Positions 1 to 9,414 of a DNA stretch of 34,598 nt are shown here, in pieces. Position numbers and translations under genes: made by a program. Position 1 is the stretch's first letter, and every line of letters begins with the position of its first letter. The notes under the pieces were generated by a model. The model was not told where the DNA came from. It saw nothing but the letters and a program-made list of their open reading frames with translations, and ran no database searches. Source of the DNA: a virus; the IMG/VR virus record IMGVR_UViG_3300033153_010753, positions 1 through 34,598 of that record; one strand, written 5' to 3'.

Positions 1-76
1 TTGTTATTTCTCTTTGTTCACGGAGTTGCTTTAAACCAATGTTTCCAACTTCCGCACTTTCCATTAAAAATCCCAT
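1..76 (-). CDS. N-terminal fragment of next head gene, possibly major capsid protein (partial)
   Basis: The frame opens at ATG 76 (a second in-frame ATG is at 64) and runs off the left edge, leaving 25 codons. The visible residues begin MGFLMESAEVGN and then become charged. No Shine-Dalgarno is visible; the leader is almost pure A/T. In T4 the gene after protease gp21 and scaffold gp22 is major capsid gp23, and this gene sits in that slot in the same direction. The capsid call therefore rests on gene order only; the fragment is too short to show family motifs. Confidence 0.5.
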   Translation of the reverse strand, partial: MGFLMESAEVGNIGLKQLREQREIT

Positions 77-119
77 TTTATTATTTTTTTATGTGTTTCT
101 TAAATTATTTTTTTGCTTC

Positions 120-1643
120 TTATGAATTCAGAGACTTTTTACCTCTGTTTTCAGCATACTCGATAAGTCTCTTCATCTTATTGATGTGAGCGTTATCTGC
201 ATATGCAGTTACTTCTTTTGCTTCCTCAAGTTTTTGCTTTGAAGATGGTGCGATAGAAGCACTCACCTTATCTTCAACGCTTTCAGTTAAAGTAGACTTA
301 CTTTCCTTCATTTCTGAAAGGAAAGACTTATACTTTTCCTGTGATTCAGCGATAGTATCAACCTTTTTGAACCCATTGATAATCTTAATTTTATCTTCTT
401 GAGTTAAAGCAAGACTTTCATTTACCAATAAATTATTGACGTGTGCCAAATTGGTATTGAAAGTTGCCATTTCCTTTAATTGGTTACGATACTTTTCAAG
501 TGCAGACTTATATTGTTCTACTAACGTAGTCATTGACTGCTTGTATTTCTTAGTTTCGTTTAATTTCTTTGTCAAACCTTTGTTTTCACTAATTAAACTA
601 CTAATCTTTGGTTGTTTATTTTCTTTCATTGCATCACGCAACCTGCCCTCTTTACCATAATTGGTATTGTTTTGAGCACCTACTTGTCTTGCGTTTGAAT
701 GAGTTTGTGTGTGTTGAATATTTTCTTCAACTTCTTGTTCTTCCATTGCTGGAGCACCAAGAACTGCCTCTACATCGGCATCACTAATATCTTCTTCATC
801 AATCATTGCAGTGGTAGGACCGCCTGACTCACGCCCGGGGATACTTTGTTTTCCACCCTGATTTTTTTGTTCGACAACTTCTTCTTCATCAATCATTGCT
901 GTGGTAGGACCGCCATCATTTACTTTGTTAGCACCTTTGCCACCATGATTTTTTTGTTCTTCGATTCCTTGAATCATTTCGTCAATTTGATTTTTCATAC
1001 TAACGAGTTTATCGAATGCGATGCCATTATCACTACCACTTTTTGGATTGGTGTTAATCGTCTCCAATTCATTCATTGTAGAGATTTCTTCCTCAATTTC
1101 ATCCATTGTGATAACTTCGTCATCTTCTTCAGCATTTTCTAATGCAGTACCAACGCTACTCGCATCAAGTTCTGTTATATCGAACTCTTCTTTAACAGAA
1201 GTTTTGTTTGCAAGAGTATCTTGCTTTGTTGTAATTTTTTCAGTAAACGTATCACCGTCTTCAGGAAGTGGTGTATTAATATTAGGAGTATCTTTTTCAA
1301 CATCCCCCATAAAATCTTTTTCACGCTCTTCTTTTACAACGTCTGGTCCGACTTCAGGTGCTTTTTTATCAAATGGTTGATTCTCATCACCTTCTTTTAC
1401 GACTTTTTTAGTCTCTTTTTCTTTTTTCATAACAGATTCTTTGTTTGTTTTAGCTTCGTCTATTTTTTTATAAGACTCTTTAGCTGATTTATTTTTATTT
1501 AATTCTTCCTTTAATAAGTCGTTAAACTTTTCAGGATATTTTTCCGCTAAATTTTTCTTAGCATTAGCAACAGCAGCATCTTGAATTTCATTGAACTCAA
1601 TCAACGCCTCTTTAATTACAGATGGTTTTTTATCTTCTTTCAT
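120..1643 (-). CDS. Putative prohead core/scaffold protein (gp22-like by position)
   Basis: 507 aa, very acidic and Lys-rich, low complexity over roughly residues 50-330, then helical coiled-coil-like sequence to the C-terminus. A unit of about 26 residues carrying GGPTTAMIDEE occurs twice in tandem near residues 230-290. It lies just downstream of the prohead protease and just upstream of the presumed capsid gene, the T4 gp22 position. Scaffold proteins of this kind fill the prohead and are degraded by the protease. T4 gp22 is about half as long, so the acidic middle is an expansion. The start at 1643 follows a GTATTTATA motif by about 36 nt. The function is inferred from position, composition and helicity; no diagnostic residue motif was recognised. 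Confidence 0.55.
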   Translation of the reverse strand: MKEDKKPSVIKEALIEFNEIQDAAVANAKKNLAEKYPEKFNDLLKEELNKNKSAKESYKKIDEAKTNKESVMKKEKETKKVVKEGDENQPFDKKAPEVGPDVVKEEREKDFMGDVEKDTPNINTPLPEDGDTFTEKITTKQDTLANKTSVKEEFDITELDASSVGTALENAEEDDEVITMDEIEEEISTMNELETINTNPKSGSDNGIAFDKLVSMKNQIDEMIQGIEEQKNHGGKGANKVNDGGPTTAMIDEEEVVEQKNQGGKQSIPGRESGGPTTAMIDEEDISDADVEAVLGAPAMEEQEVEENIQHTQTHSNARQVGAQNNTNYGKEGRLRDAMKENKQPKISSLISENKGLTKKLNETKKYKQSMTTLVEQYKSALEKYRNQLKEMATFNTNLAHVNNLLVNESLALTQEDKIKIINGFKKVDTIAESQEKYKSFLSEMKESKSTLTESVEDKVSASIAPSSKQKLEEAKEVTAYADNAHINKMKRLIEYAENRGKKSLNS

Positions 1644-1679
1644 GTTCTTAAATTGTCGTATCTAATACCATAATTTTTA

Positions 1680-1688
1680 TATAAATAC
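1680..1688 (-). promoter_or_regulatory. GTATTTATA motif upstream of scaffold candidate
   Basis: Sense-strand GTATTTATA about 36 nt before the ATG at 1643. It is one of a series of near-identical sites upstream of most structural genes here, read as a candidate phage late-promoter or leader element. Confidence 0.5.
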
Positions 1689-1775
1689 ATTCTCATCACG
1701 AAAAAGTGTTATTTTTTATAAAAACTAAACCTTTTTTCTTGCATATTCGATTTTTTATATTTATCTTATGCGTTT

Positions 1776-2492
1776 TTATAATAAGAATTTATTAATTGCA
1801 TTAACAATCTTACCCTCGTCTTCCTTGAGTAATATGCCATTTTTATTTACGTAATTCTCACCGAAACTAACATCACCCTTTTTTTCAGGAAAAAGAAACG
1901 CACCGGGGGTGCTTGGAGTAGCCACCAAATCAAAACCAATTAGTTCGAAGTCGTCTTGAACGAGATTTTCACCATTAATTTCCTTTAATGTACCAACACC
2001 ACGACTTGAAATTCCTAACTTGATTTTATTCTGTAAATAAAGAACAATTTTATCACCAACCACTGAGACAATACCCATATTAATATAACCGGGCGAGACA
2101 ATAAGTTTCAATTGACCATATAATACATTTTCTTGTTCACCAGTACCCCACCACATTTTAGTAATCATGTGTGAGATGTTCTGTAATGAAATTATACTTG
2201 AATCGGGATGGTCTGCTTCAGAAACAGCACTATTTGAATTAACGAGTTGTTCATATTCATTTACCTGTGGAACTAATACTTCTTTGGGGTAGATACGACC
2301 ATTTTTGTTTTTTACACCCCACTTCTGTAGAATACAGTTAATTAGAACTGGTTCATTTGGTTTTAATTCAAAAGTCTCGTTGAGCATATTTTTATTGAGT
2401 TCGGAATTAATGTACCCAGCATCATGTTCGATTAATATGCCGAATCCCGTGTCACCTTCCTCTAATATCCTGCTTAATTGTTTCTTTAGCAT
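1776..2492 (-). CDS. Prohead maturation protease, T4 gp21-like
   Basis: 238 aa, close to T4 gp21 (212 aa). Family hallmarks are visible: NKNGRIYP at about residues 62-69, the catalytic His in EADHPDSS (His95), the Ser motif GISSRGVG at 160-167 (Ser162/163), and FELIGFDLVATPSTPGA at 182-198 near the end of the fold. Enzymes of this family cut head proteins inside the prohead after L/I-x-E-type sequences and degrade the core. The gene sits between small membrane-protein genes and the scaffold candidate, in head-assembly order. A CTATTTATA motif lies about 15 nt upstream. Family assignment is secure; the precise catalytic residues are inferred from motif position. Confidence 0.9.
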   Translation of the reverse strand: MLKKQLSRILEEGDTGFGILIEHDAGYINSELNKNMLNETFELKPNEPVLINCILQKWGVKNKNGRIYPKEVLVPQVNEYEQLVNSNSAVSEADHPDSSIISLQNISHMITKMWWGTGEQENVLYGQLKLIVSPGYINMGIVSVVGDKIVLYLQNKIKLGISSRGVGTLKEINGENLVQDDFELIGFDLVATPSTPGAFLFPEKKGDVSFGENYVNKNGILLKEDEGKIVNAINKFLL

Positions 2493-2506
2493 ATTAAATT
2501 CTTTTA

Positions 2507-2515
2507 TATAAATAG
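2507..2515 (-). promoter_or_regulatory. CTATTTATA motif upstream of prohead protease
   Basis: One-base variant of the GTATTTATA motif, about 15 nt before the protease start codon. Confidence 0.4.
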
Positions 2516-2524
2516 TTTATATTA

Positions 2525-2674
2525 TTATTTTGTCTCAACATCCTCTGGTTCGTACTCTTTCATAATTCTTTCATCGACAACATCCATGTCTTCAACAAAG
2601 ATTTTGGTTTCTAAATCGACACACATATTTTTTATAGTTTCATTAACCTCTTTGAGTTTTTCAAGTTTTTCCAT
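2525..2674 (-). CDS. Small acidic protein of unknown function (49 aa)
   Basis: 49 codons starting MEKLEKLKEVNE, helical at the N-terminus and acidic at the C-terminus (ending EPEDVETK). The ATG at 2674 lies inside the end of the upstream 142-aa gene (stop at 2661), so the two overlap by 14 bp and are probably translationally coupled. I do not recognise a family. Tight coupling to a membrane-anchored coiled-coil protein suggests the two act together. Too short for most ORF cut-offs. Confidence 0.6.
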   Translation of the reverse strand: MEKLEKLKEVNETIKNMCVDLETKIFVEDMDVVDERIMKEYEPEDVETK

Positions 2675-3089
2675 TGTTTTTGTTTTGAATTAATTTATTG
2701 ACCGCTACTTCAATAGTATTTAATATTTTATTTATTTTCTTAAATTCAACCTTATCGACTTTATCACTCAACTCAAGCAATTTAGATACACCATTCAATA
2801 CATGTAATGTTTCTTTCTCGCTTTCCATCCATTGACGACTTCTTTCTTCTTCACGCTTAAGCATTTCAACCCTAAGACTTTCCAGTTTATCACTATTCTC
2901 TTTTCGTATAACATCAACTCTCGCTACATGTTGTAGTTGTAATAACTTCTGGTCTGACGCTTTAATTCTGAGTAATTTGATTAACAACATTATAAGACCA
3001 AAAAAAAGTAGTGTTGAACCAATAAACACATAAAAAAAAGCATTTTGCCAAACAGGATGTAGATGTGTTATAACTTCAAGTAGTATCAT
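2661..3089 (-). CDS. Small membrane-anchored coiled-coil protein (possible i-spanin-like)
   Basis: 142 aa. One strong transmembrane helix at about residues 16-42 is followed by a basic stop-transfer patch (LLRIKASDQK) and a long charged helical region to the C-terminus. A single N-terminal helix plus coiled coil is the topology of Rz-type inner-membrane spanins, and the divergent neighbour encodes a muramidase. Neither observation proves a lysis role, and no Rz1-like lipoprotein is seen. An AAAGGA Shine-Dalgarno-like sequence precedes the start, and a CTATTTATT motif lies about 20 nt upstream. It overlaps the 49-aa gene downstream. Confidence 0.6.
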   Translation of the reverse strand: MILLEVITHLHPVWQNAFFYVFIGSTLLFFGLIMLLIKLLRIKASDQKLLQLQHVARVDVIRKENSDKLESLRVEMLKREEERSRQWMESEKETLHVLNGVSKLLELSDKVDKVEFKKINKILNTIEVAVNKLIQNKNNGKT

Positions 3090-3102
3090 TTTTTCCTTTT
3101 AT

Positions 3103-3111
3103 AATAAATAG
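3103..3111 (-). promoter_or_regulatory. CTATTTATT motif upstream of membrane coiled-coil gene
   Basis: Variant of the GTATTTATA motif on the minus strand. It forms a divergent pair with the plus-strand site at 3159-3167. Confidence 0.35.
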
Positions 3112-3158
3112 TGAAAAGACAGTGAATAGTTTAACTTATTTATATTTTTTATTAAGAG

Positions 3159-3167
3159 GTATTTATA
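3159..3167 (+). promoter_or_regulatory. GTATTTATA motif overlapping the start of the hub-lysozyme gene
   Basis: The motif's last A is the first base of ATG 3167. If this is a -10-type promoter element, transcription would begin after 3167 and translation would have to start at the in-frame ATG 3182. If it is an mRNA element, 3167 is usable. It therefore bears on the start choice. Confidence 0.5.
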
Positions 3168-6100
3168 TGAAAATCCAAAGAATGGAATGTAGTCCAGTAA
3201 CGAATGGTAACGTAATACTTGTAGAACCAAATTGTGTTAATATTAATAATGAAATGGTTAATGGTATTCCCCAATATCAAGACATGTATGTATTTGCAGA
3301 ATTAACTGCAAAAAGCAAGGGAAGAACAGTCATTATTGATGGTAGTACTAATAACCCACATAATACATCAGAGAAAACAATTAATTTTATTGGAAACAAT
3401 CAGGATAACGAAGACCCAAACAATCCAAATTATTTAAATTTCACAACGAATTATTATGATGGAAGTACTGGTGGTAAAACCCATTATGAAGGTTTTGGTA
3501 TGAATAGTATTAAAATCGTAATTAATTCTTCATTTATACCCCAAGTCAATATTCAATTTATCGATGTAAGGGGATTAGCTTTTTTTAATCAACATGATTC
3601 ACCATATAGAATATTATTTGATTTTCCACCCCCAATTTTCCAGTTAACTGTAAAAGGATATTATGGAAAACCATTAACATATAAACTACATCTCGTTAAA
3701 TATACCAGCGAATTTAGTGCAGCAAATGGTAATTTTATTATTGACGCACAATTTGTTGCAATGACATTCGCACCATTAGCAGACATATTATTCAGATACG
3801 TGGTAAATACTCCATTGATTAATAATGAGGAATCGATGAATCCAGAACCGGGAGTGAAACCAGCAAATACTTTCGAATTAATATTGAAGTTAAAAACCCT
3901 TTATGCTGCGGTGGGTAAGAAATTGGAAACCGATGCCGAAAACATAAAATATCAAAACATGTTAATTGATATCGAGAAAATCGATTTGACGTTCGATATA
4001 TTACATAATTTTATTGATAACGAAACACTTAAAAAAGGTGGATTCCCATATATGGTTGCGAGAATACCAGAACCAAATGATGGTCTTTTAATTTTCCCAA
4101 TAACTAATTCAATTCCAGAGGATAAATTAGTGCCACTTCCAGCATTAACTGATTATGATGAAATGATTAGAACCCATGCATCAAGTGGTGTGAATAGTAA
4201 AATAAAAGAAAAATTATATGTGCTTTATGTTGTTGGAACTGATTATAAACAAGAAGATAATACCAAACCATTTGACATATTCAATCTAATACCACCAACA
4301 GCATTTGAATATGCCACCGAAAACGATTCGAATTTCGAACAACCATTATTATCATATAAAGACCAATTACTTAGTGAAGAAATAACTTCAATTATTTTTG
4401 ATGATACTGATATTGTAAACCCTGAATCATTTCTGAATTCATATAATATTGAATCATTAAAATATGATTCTACAGGATACACTAAATATTATGGTATGGA
4501 TATCAGTGGGTTCTATAATAAATTATATAAGAAAAAAGCGGAATTGAAAGAACAGAGACAAACACTCTCATTAGATATCGCAAGAAAAATTAACGCAATG
4601 GTTGCGGAAAGATTGGGTATGATTCCATCAATATATAATATCTTTGAAATCATCTTAAATGATGTTGATAAATTTTTTGGTATAATAAAATCGGTATCAA
4701 TTGAAGCATCTAAAGTTCATAACGACCCCATTAGTAATAAACGAATTATTATGGGTGACAATAGTTACTCTGAAAAAAAGGGTGATAATACCGACATATA
4801 TCCATTTCCGTTAGTCATCAACACACTACATAATAGAGAAGAACGTGTTGCACCTATTGAATTAAGTCAAAAAGTTCCATTTCCTGAAATTGACCTTGTT
4901 AGCGATTTCATGGATACTTTTTTAATTCAAAATCGATATGCTAAACAAATTAGTTCAAGAGAAAATCAATTCGATGATGGAACATATAAGTGGATTCCAA
5001 TATCACCGTTTGATTCAAAACTTGGTGGTGCTACGCCTGAAAGTCCATATCTTGGTATTAGTGATAATGTGAGAGATGAAACATTAAATATAATATTAAA
5101 ACGTTTCTACATGTTAACACAGGGTACAATTCCCGAAGCATTTTATCCTAATTTAGATGGTGGAAAGAAGGCTGTAAAGCAAAACAAGATTCGTAGTGAC
5201 GCATATCGTGAATTATATGCAAATGCCGAAGCAATTAACTTGGAATCAACATTAACTACAAAAAATAATGCCGATACTCTTAAGGTCATGGCTGACGAAT
5301 ATAGTGCAGATATTCAGAAATTCTATGCCTATATTTCAGGGATTACAAGTACTTATCATACTGAAAGTGGGACGACAGGTGATACTGTAACGGGTTCTCT
5401 TTATGATTTCCCACAATACGACCCAAAATATTTCTTAATTTCACCATCGAGTTTAAGTGAGGGAAGAGTATATACAGATAAAACTAATACTAATTTTGAA
5501 GGTATTAATATTACTAATGAAGATATTGTCTTCCAAGAATTTAAAGATAATACAAACGACCCCATTGATAATTTTAAAAAAGAAACTGAAATCAATGGAT
5601 TTTGGGGTCAAGATATAAGTACTGCTGAACAATATTTTGGTTTTACTGAACAAAATCTTCTATATTTAAAAGATAAAACCCTTGCGAAGACAGTTAATAG
5701 TGTTGACTTTGGTGGTGAAATCACCACATATACCAGATATTTAGTAATGTCTGATGCAGAGTATTATTGGGATTTCCGAAATGTTAGTGGGGCACGTCAT
5801 GAGAATGTTAAGGATTATCATAATGTCTATCCGGGTAAAAAAAGACAAACCGATGCCGAAAGACAACAAGTTGCATATACTGAAGGTAATGCTGCTTTTA
5901 AAGAACTTACTGCCCCTGATGGAACACAGTTAGATTATGGTGCTGATATTATTGGTGTTTGGTCAAGTCAATTAGGAAAATATGATAAATATATTATTGA
6001 TGATATTACTGGTACAACACAATTAAGTTCGGTAATAGTTCTTTCAAATTTTGGATTCAGTATGAGTCCATTCAATAAATACCCGGGCGACTTAAACCAA

Positions 6101-8551
6101 CTCGTCTTTGATACACCTTCAGCAATTGAAGTCCCAGCATATTATGCACCATATATTGGTGCATTAATTACGGCAGAAGAAGATGGTTGGATGGATGATG
6201 TCGTAACTTTTTTCACAACAAGTGGTGGTAGTTATCTCGATAATCGTGGTTTTTTTGTATTAGCTGACGCATATGATGTAATTGCTTATTTGTCTGCTAA
6301 AGACAAATTAGAATTCAAAAATGCATATCAGACGTATATGAATACAACACATAGCGATGTTGTTAGTGGAATTAGAGATATGTATATTTGGGTTCGTAGA
6401 AATGATATTAATGAACCTGATTATAATACATATAATGCTCACCAGCAAAAAATGTATGCGTATTTTCTTAATCCAAATCGTGATACTGATAAAAATATTG
6501 AAGGTAGTAAAGGATTGTTTTTTAGCACAATAGCCTATTTAATGGATAGGGAGACAATTGTTAATTATAGTCAGATAACATTCCAAGTATCCGATACAGT
6601 ACCCCCATATCCTGCGGGATATACTTCAATTAAATCATTAAATGCAACAGGTGGCACATTTGTGAATGAATATAATGATAATTATTTCAAATCTTTATTC
6701 ACAAAATTAGGTGGTCTTATTCTCGAAACAACAAAAAAATTAAAAGAAGAGGAAGAGGAATTGAAAAAAGTGAAAGGTGATAAGGACGTTATAAACCAAT
6801 TATATTATTCGTTTAAGAATATTAATGATAAGTGGTTAACAGGAACACCTCCGTCTAAAATGAATTATCCTTTTAGTAAAAATAATGAATCAAGACTAAT
6901 TGATAGTTTTGCTTTTGTTGATAGAGGAATGAATCCAATTGGTGAAACAATACTTAATGCTGAAATTCTTGGGGATATGTTAGACGACCCAAATATTAGT
7001 TTATTCAGTGTATTAACACAATTATTATCATTAAATGGTTTCGAATTTTTCCCACTCCAAAACTTTATGAGTTTTAAAACCGCAAACAGTTGGAAAGAAA
7101 ATTTCGAAATCCATACTGGTGGATATGATTATAATCAAAATCCATTTTTTGTTTGTATGTATATCGGTGGTTCTTCAAGCTATCCATCTGTTTCAGCAAA
7201 TGGTTTTGAGAATGATGGTATTATTGATATCAGTGAACCGGGTGTGGCTGGTTTCTCAAGCGATGATTCTGGTACACAATATGATGAAAATCAAAATCAG
7301 GAAAAAAATGAAGACTTTCCATTTCGAGAAGTTAGAGCATTCAGAGTTAGGTTTGGAGAACAAAATCAATCAATGTTTACTGACATTAAAATCGATAGCA
7401 AGGAATATCCAGAAACCAACGAAAGTATTCAAATCTTATCAAGACTTGCTGGTGACCAAAATCCTGATGCTCCAGTTCCAAAAGGACAGAACCTCTATAA
7501 CTTATATGAAAACAGGGCGTATAAGGCAACGGTTACTGGATTTGGAAACGCAATGATTCAACCCACCCAATATTTTCAATTAGAAAATATTCCAATGTTT
7601 AATGGTGCATATATTATCCTAACTGTTGAACACAATATAACAGCAAACAAAATGACAACAAGTTTTTCTGGAACTAAATTATTAAAATATCCAATGCCAC
7701 GAGTACTGACACCAGTTGCATTTACAAGTTACGATGGCTTATCTGGTGGTGATGCTGTGAGAGCAGCACTTAATGTTGCACCACAAGCAAAAGGGATTAC
7801 ACCTGAGAGACTTGCAAACAGTAAAGCGGAAGGTGGATTGGAAAGTGAATTGGGTGTTGACATATCACATCATAATGGCAATGCTGATTGGAAAAGAGCT
7901 AAAGCAGCAGGTGTTACAACTGGTTTCATAAAATTAACACAGGGAACGAAGTTCTATAGTGGGAATAAAAAGAATTACAATATTAATAAACAAGTTAATG
8001 ATGCTATCACTAATGATATTACTATGGGTTATTATCACTTTGCTGAATTCGGAGAAACAAATAGTCCTGTTACCGATGGAGTGCTTCAGGCAAACTGGTT
8101 TGCAAGTAAATTAGACCTATTTCCAACCAGTACACAAAAAATTAATTTACCTGCCGTTTTAGATATTGAAGGTGGTCATTCTTGGCAATCACCATATTTA
8201 TGGAGTAATAGGACTGAAGACCTTAATATTTTTATTAAATCATTCATTGGTACAATGAAATCAAATGGATATGAAACCATGATTTACTCAGGTAAATATT
8301 TTATAGACGACCACAAGATTAAGAATCAAAGTAATTACCCATTATGGATGCCTAATTATTTGAATATTACTGCTGGTAGAACCCCAGAAACCGAATATCC
8401 ACCTGCCCCAGAAGGATGGTGGGATTGGGATATATGGCAATTCACATCACAAGGTATTGTTGATGGAGTTCCATCTGCTGGTCTTGCAGATGCTAAAGGT
8501 GTTGATTTAAATGTTGTGAAGAAATCTTTCCTTAATAGGTTTAAGACTTAA
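3167..8551 (+). CDS. Giant baseplate-hub-like protein fused to GH25 muramidase
   Basis: About 1794 aa from ATG 3167 (GTG 3122 extends it; ATG 3182 is also possible). The C-terminal 230 residues are a glycoside hydrolase family 25 domain: GVDISHHNG with Asp at about 1565, YYHFAEFG, PAVLDIEGG with Asp1666 and Glu1668, and a closing WDIWQFTSQG. GH25 enzymes cut the MurNAc-GlcNAc bond of peptidoglycan. Just before it, around residues 1450-1505, an all-beta segment (VTGFGNAMIQPTQYFQLENI, then HNITANKMTTSFSG) resembles the C-terminal part of contractile-tail hub proteins (gp27/gpD type). The N-terminal 1400 residues are beta-rich with no recognised enzyme. This fits a tail-tip protein that opens the wall during injection, as T4 gp5/gp27 do with a different lysozyme. 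The gene is opposed to the head genes, and its stop overlaps the convergent neighbour's stop. Confidence 0.85.
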   Translation: MKIQRMECSPVTNGNVILVEPNCVNINNEMVNGIPQYQDMYVFAELTAKSKGRTVIIDGSTNNPHNTSEKTINFIGNNQDNEDPNNPNYLNFTTNYYDGSTGGKTHYEGFGMNSIKIVINSSFIPQVNIQFIDVRGLAFFNQHDSPYRILFDFPPPIFQLTVKGYYGKPLTYKLHLVKYTSEFSAANGNFIIDAQFVAMTFAPLADILFRYVVNTPLINNEESMNPEPGVKPANTFELILKLKTLYAAVGKKLETDAENIKYQNMLIDIEKIDLTFDILHNFIDNETLKKGGFPYMVARIPEPNDGLLIFPITNSIPEDKLVPLPALTDYDEMIRTHASSGVNSKIKEKLYVLYVVGTDYKQEDNTKPFDIFNLIPPTAFEYATENDSNFEQPLLSYKDQLLSEEITSIIFDDTDIVNPESFLNSYNIESLKYDSTGYTKYYGMDISGFYNKLYKKKAELKEQRQTLSLDIARKINAMVAERLGMIPSIYNIFEIILNDVDKFFGIIKSVSIEASKVHNDPISNKRIIMGDNSYSEKKGDNTDIYPFPLVINTLHNREERVAPIELSQKVPFPEIDLVSDFMDTFLIQNRYAKQISSRENQFDDGTYKWIPISPFDSKLGGATPESPYLGISDNVRDETLNIILKRFYMLTQGTIPEAFYPNLDGGKKAVKQNKIRSDAYRELYANAEAINLESTLTTKNNADTLKVMADEYSADIQKFYAYISGITSTYHTESGTTGDTVTGSLYDFPQYDPKYFLISPSSLSEGRVYTDKTNTNFEGINITNEDIVFQEFKDNTNDPIDNFKKETEINGFWGQDISTAEQYFGFTEQNLLYLKDKTLAKTVNSVDFGGEITTYTRYLVMSDAEYYWDFRNVSGARHENVKDYHNVYPGKKRQTDAERQQVAYTEGNAAFKELTAPDGTQLDYGADIIGVWSSQLGKYDKYIIDDITGTTQLSSVIVLSNFGFSMSPFNKYPGDLNQLVFDTPSAIEVPAYYAPYIGALITAEEDGWMDDVVTFFTTSGGSYLDNRGFFVLADAYDVIAYLSAKDKLEFKNAYQTYMNTTHSDVVSGIRDMYIWVRRNDINEPDYNTYNAHQQKMYAYFLNPNRDTDKNIEGSKGLFFSTIAYLMDRETIVNYSQITFQVSDTVPPYPAGYTSIKSLNATGGTFVNEYNDNYFKSLFTKLGGLILETTKKLKEEEEELKKVKGDKDVINQLYYSFKNINDKWLTGTPPSKMNYPFSKNNESRLIDSFAFVDRGMNPIGETILNAEILGDMLDDPNISLFSVLTQLLSLNGFEFFPLQNFMSFKTANSWKENFEIHTGGYDYNQNPFFVCMYIGGSSSYPSVSANGFENDGIIDISEPGVAGFSSDDSGTQYDENQNQEKNEDFPFREVRAFRVRFGEQNQSMFTDIKIDSKEYPETNESIQILSRLAGDQNPDAPVPKGQNLYNLYENRAYKATVTGFGNAMIQPTQYFQLENIPMFNGAYIILTVEHNITANKMTTSFSGTKLLKYPMPRVLTPVAFTSYDGLSGGDAVRAALNVAPQAKGITPERLANSKAEGGLESELGVDISHHNGNADWKRAKAAGVTTGFIKLTQGTKFYSGNKKNYNINKQVNDAITNDITMGYYHFAEFGETNSPVTDGVLQANWFASKLDLFPTSTQKINLPAVLDIEGGHSWQSPYLWSNRTEDLNIFIKSFIGTMKSNGYETMIYSGKYFIDDHKIKNQSNYPLWMPNYLNITAGRTPETEYPPAPEGWWDWDIWQFTSQGIVDGVPSAGLADAKGVDLNVVKKSFLNRFKT

Positions 8552-9333
8552 AGTAATTCCTTTTTAAAATCGTGGAGTCCGATAATGTTGTCATCAACAG
8601 TCTTTCCGTTATAAACCATTTCTTTTATTTTCTCAATGGCTTTGGTAATGTTGTCTTGAACATTTTCTTTGTCAACTCCCTCTAAGATTATAAGAGTTTC
8701 TGTTTTATAGGTCTCAAGAAGTGCTTTTTTCTCCCTCCAGTTGGCTTTGATGAGGGTTTTTAATAGTTCTTTATCACTTTCATCAAGACTTGCATATTTT
8801 TTGTTGAATTTACCAACAGCGATTTCAATTACATCTTCATTGACTGGTTCAACATCAACATTTTCAAGAAGTGCTTTTTTTGGTGATTTAACATGATTAA
8901 AAACCAAATTAAAGGATTCATGGATTTTATCAACATCAACATCATTACCAACCTTTAAGGATTCTGTAATAAGTGTATCAATTGCAGTATACAATTCAAT
9001 TTTTTCGTCATCAACAAGAAATCTGTCATTATTTTCACTGATTAAAATATTTAATTTCGCACGTTCTGCTTGGATTTCTTCAATGGTATAGACTTCAAAT
9101 AATTCGATATGATTATCAATATACTCTTTAGCCATTAACTCATTTTCGATATGTTTGCCTTCAATATTGTTATACACTTTAAATTCTAATTGAAGAATTG
9201 GAGATTTTTTCACAACGTCTAAGAAATCGGAAGCAATCTTCTTAGATTCTCCAACTGATTCATTGTTGAAATACGACTCATTCAGTTTATTAGAAATTAT
9301 CAAATTAGCAATTCCTATGTTGACGTTTTTCAT
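8548..9333 (-). CDS. Head-module protein of unknown function downstream of portal
   Basis: 261 aa, largely helical, acidic, no membrane segment. It begins MKNVNIGIANLIISNKLNES, giving an LNE|S sequence within the first 20 residues that would fit a gp21-type L-x-E cleavage site. T4 encodes the small prohead core proteins gp67 and gp68 between portal and protease, so a prohead-core role is plausible but unproven. Its TAA (8548-8550) overlaps the TAA of the convergent hub gene (8549-8551) within TTAA, leaving no room for a terminator. A GTATTTATA motif sits about 20 nt upstream. Confidence 0.6.
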   Translation of the reverse strand: MKNVNIGIANLIISNKLNESYFNNESVGESKKIASDFLDVVKKSPILQLEFKVYNNIEGKHIENELMAKEYIDNHIELFEVYTIEEIQAERAKLNILISENNDRFLVDDEKIELYTAIDTLITESLKVGNDVDVDKIHESFNLVFNHVKSPKKALLENVDVEPVNEDVIEIAVGKFNKKYASLDESDKELLKTLIKANWREKKALLETYKTETLIILEGVDKENVQDNITKAIEKIKEMVYNGKTVDDNIIGLHDFKKELL

Positions 9334-9352
9334 ATGGTATAATTCAATTTAA

Positions 9353-9361
9353 TATAAATAC
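9353..9361 (-). promoter_or_regulatory. GTATTTATA motif upstream of 261-aa head gene
   Basis: Perfect sense-strand motif about 20 nt before the start at 9333. Confidence 0.5.
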
Positions 9362-9414
9362 TATAATTAACTATAAATGCTTACTTCCACCAAGATATTA
9401 ATATTTGACTTAAA

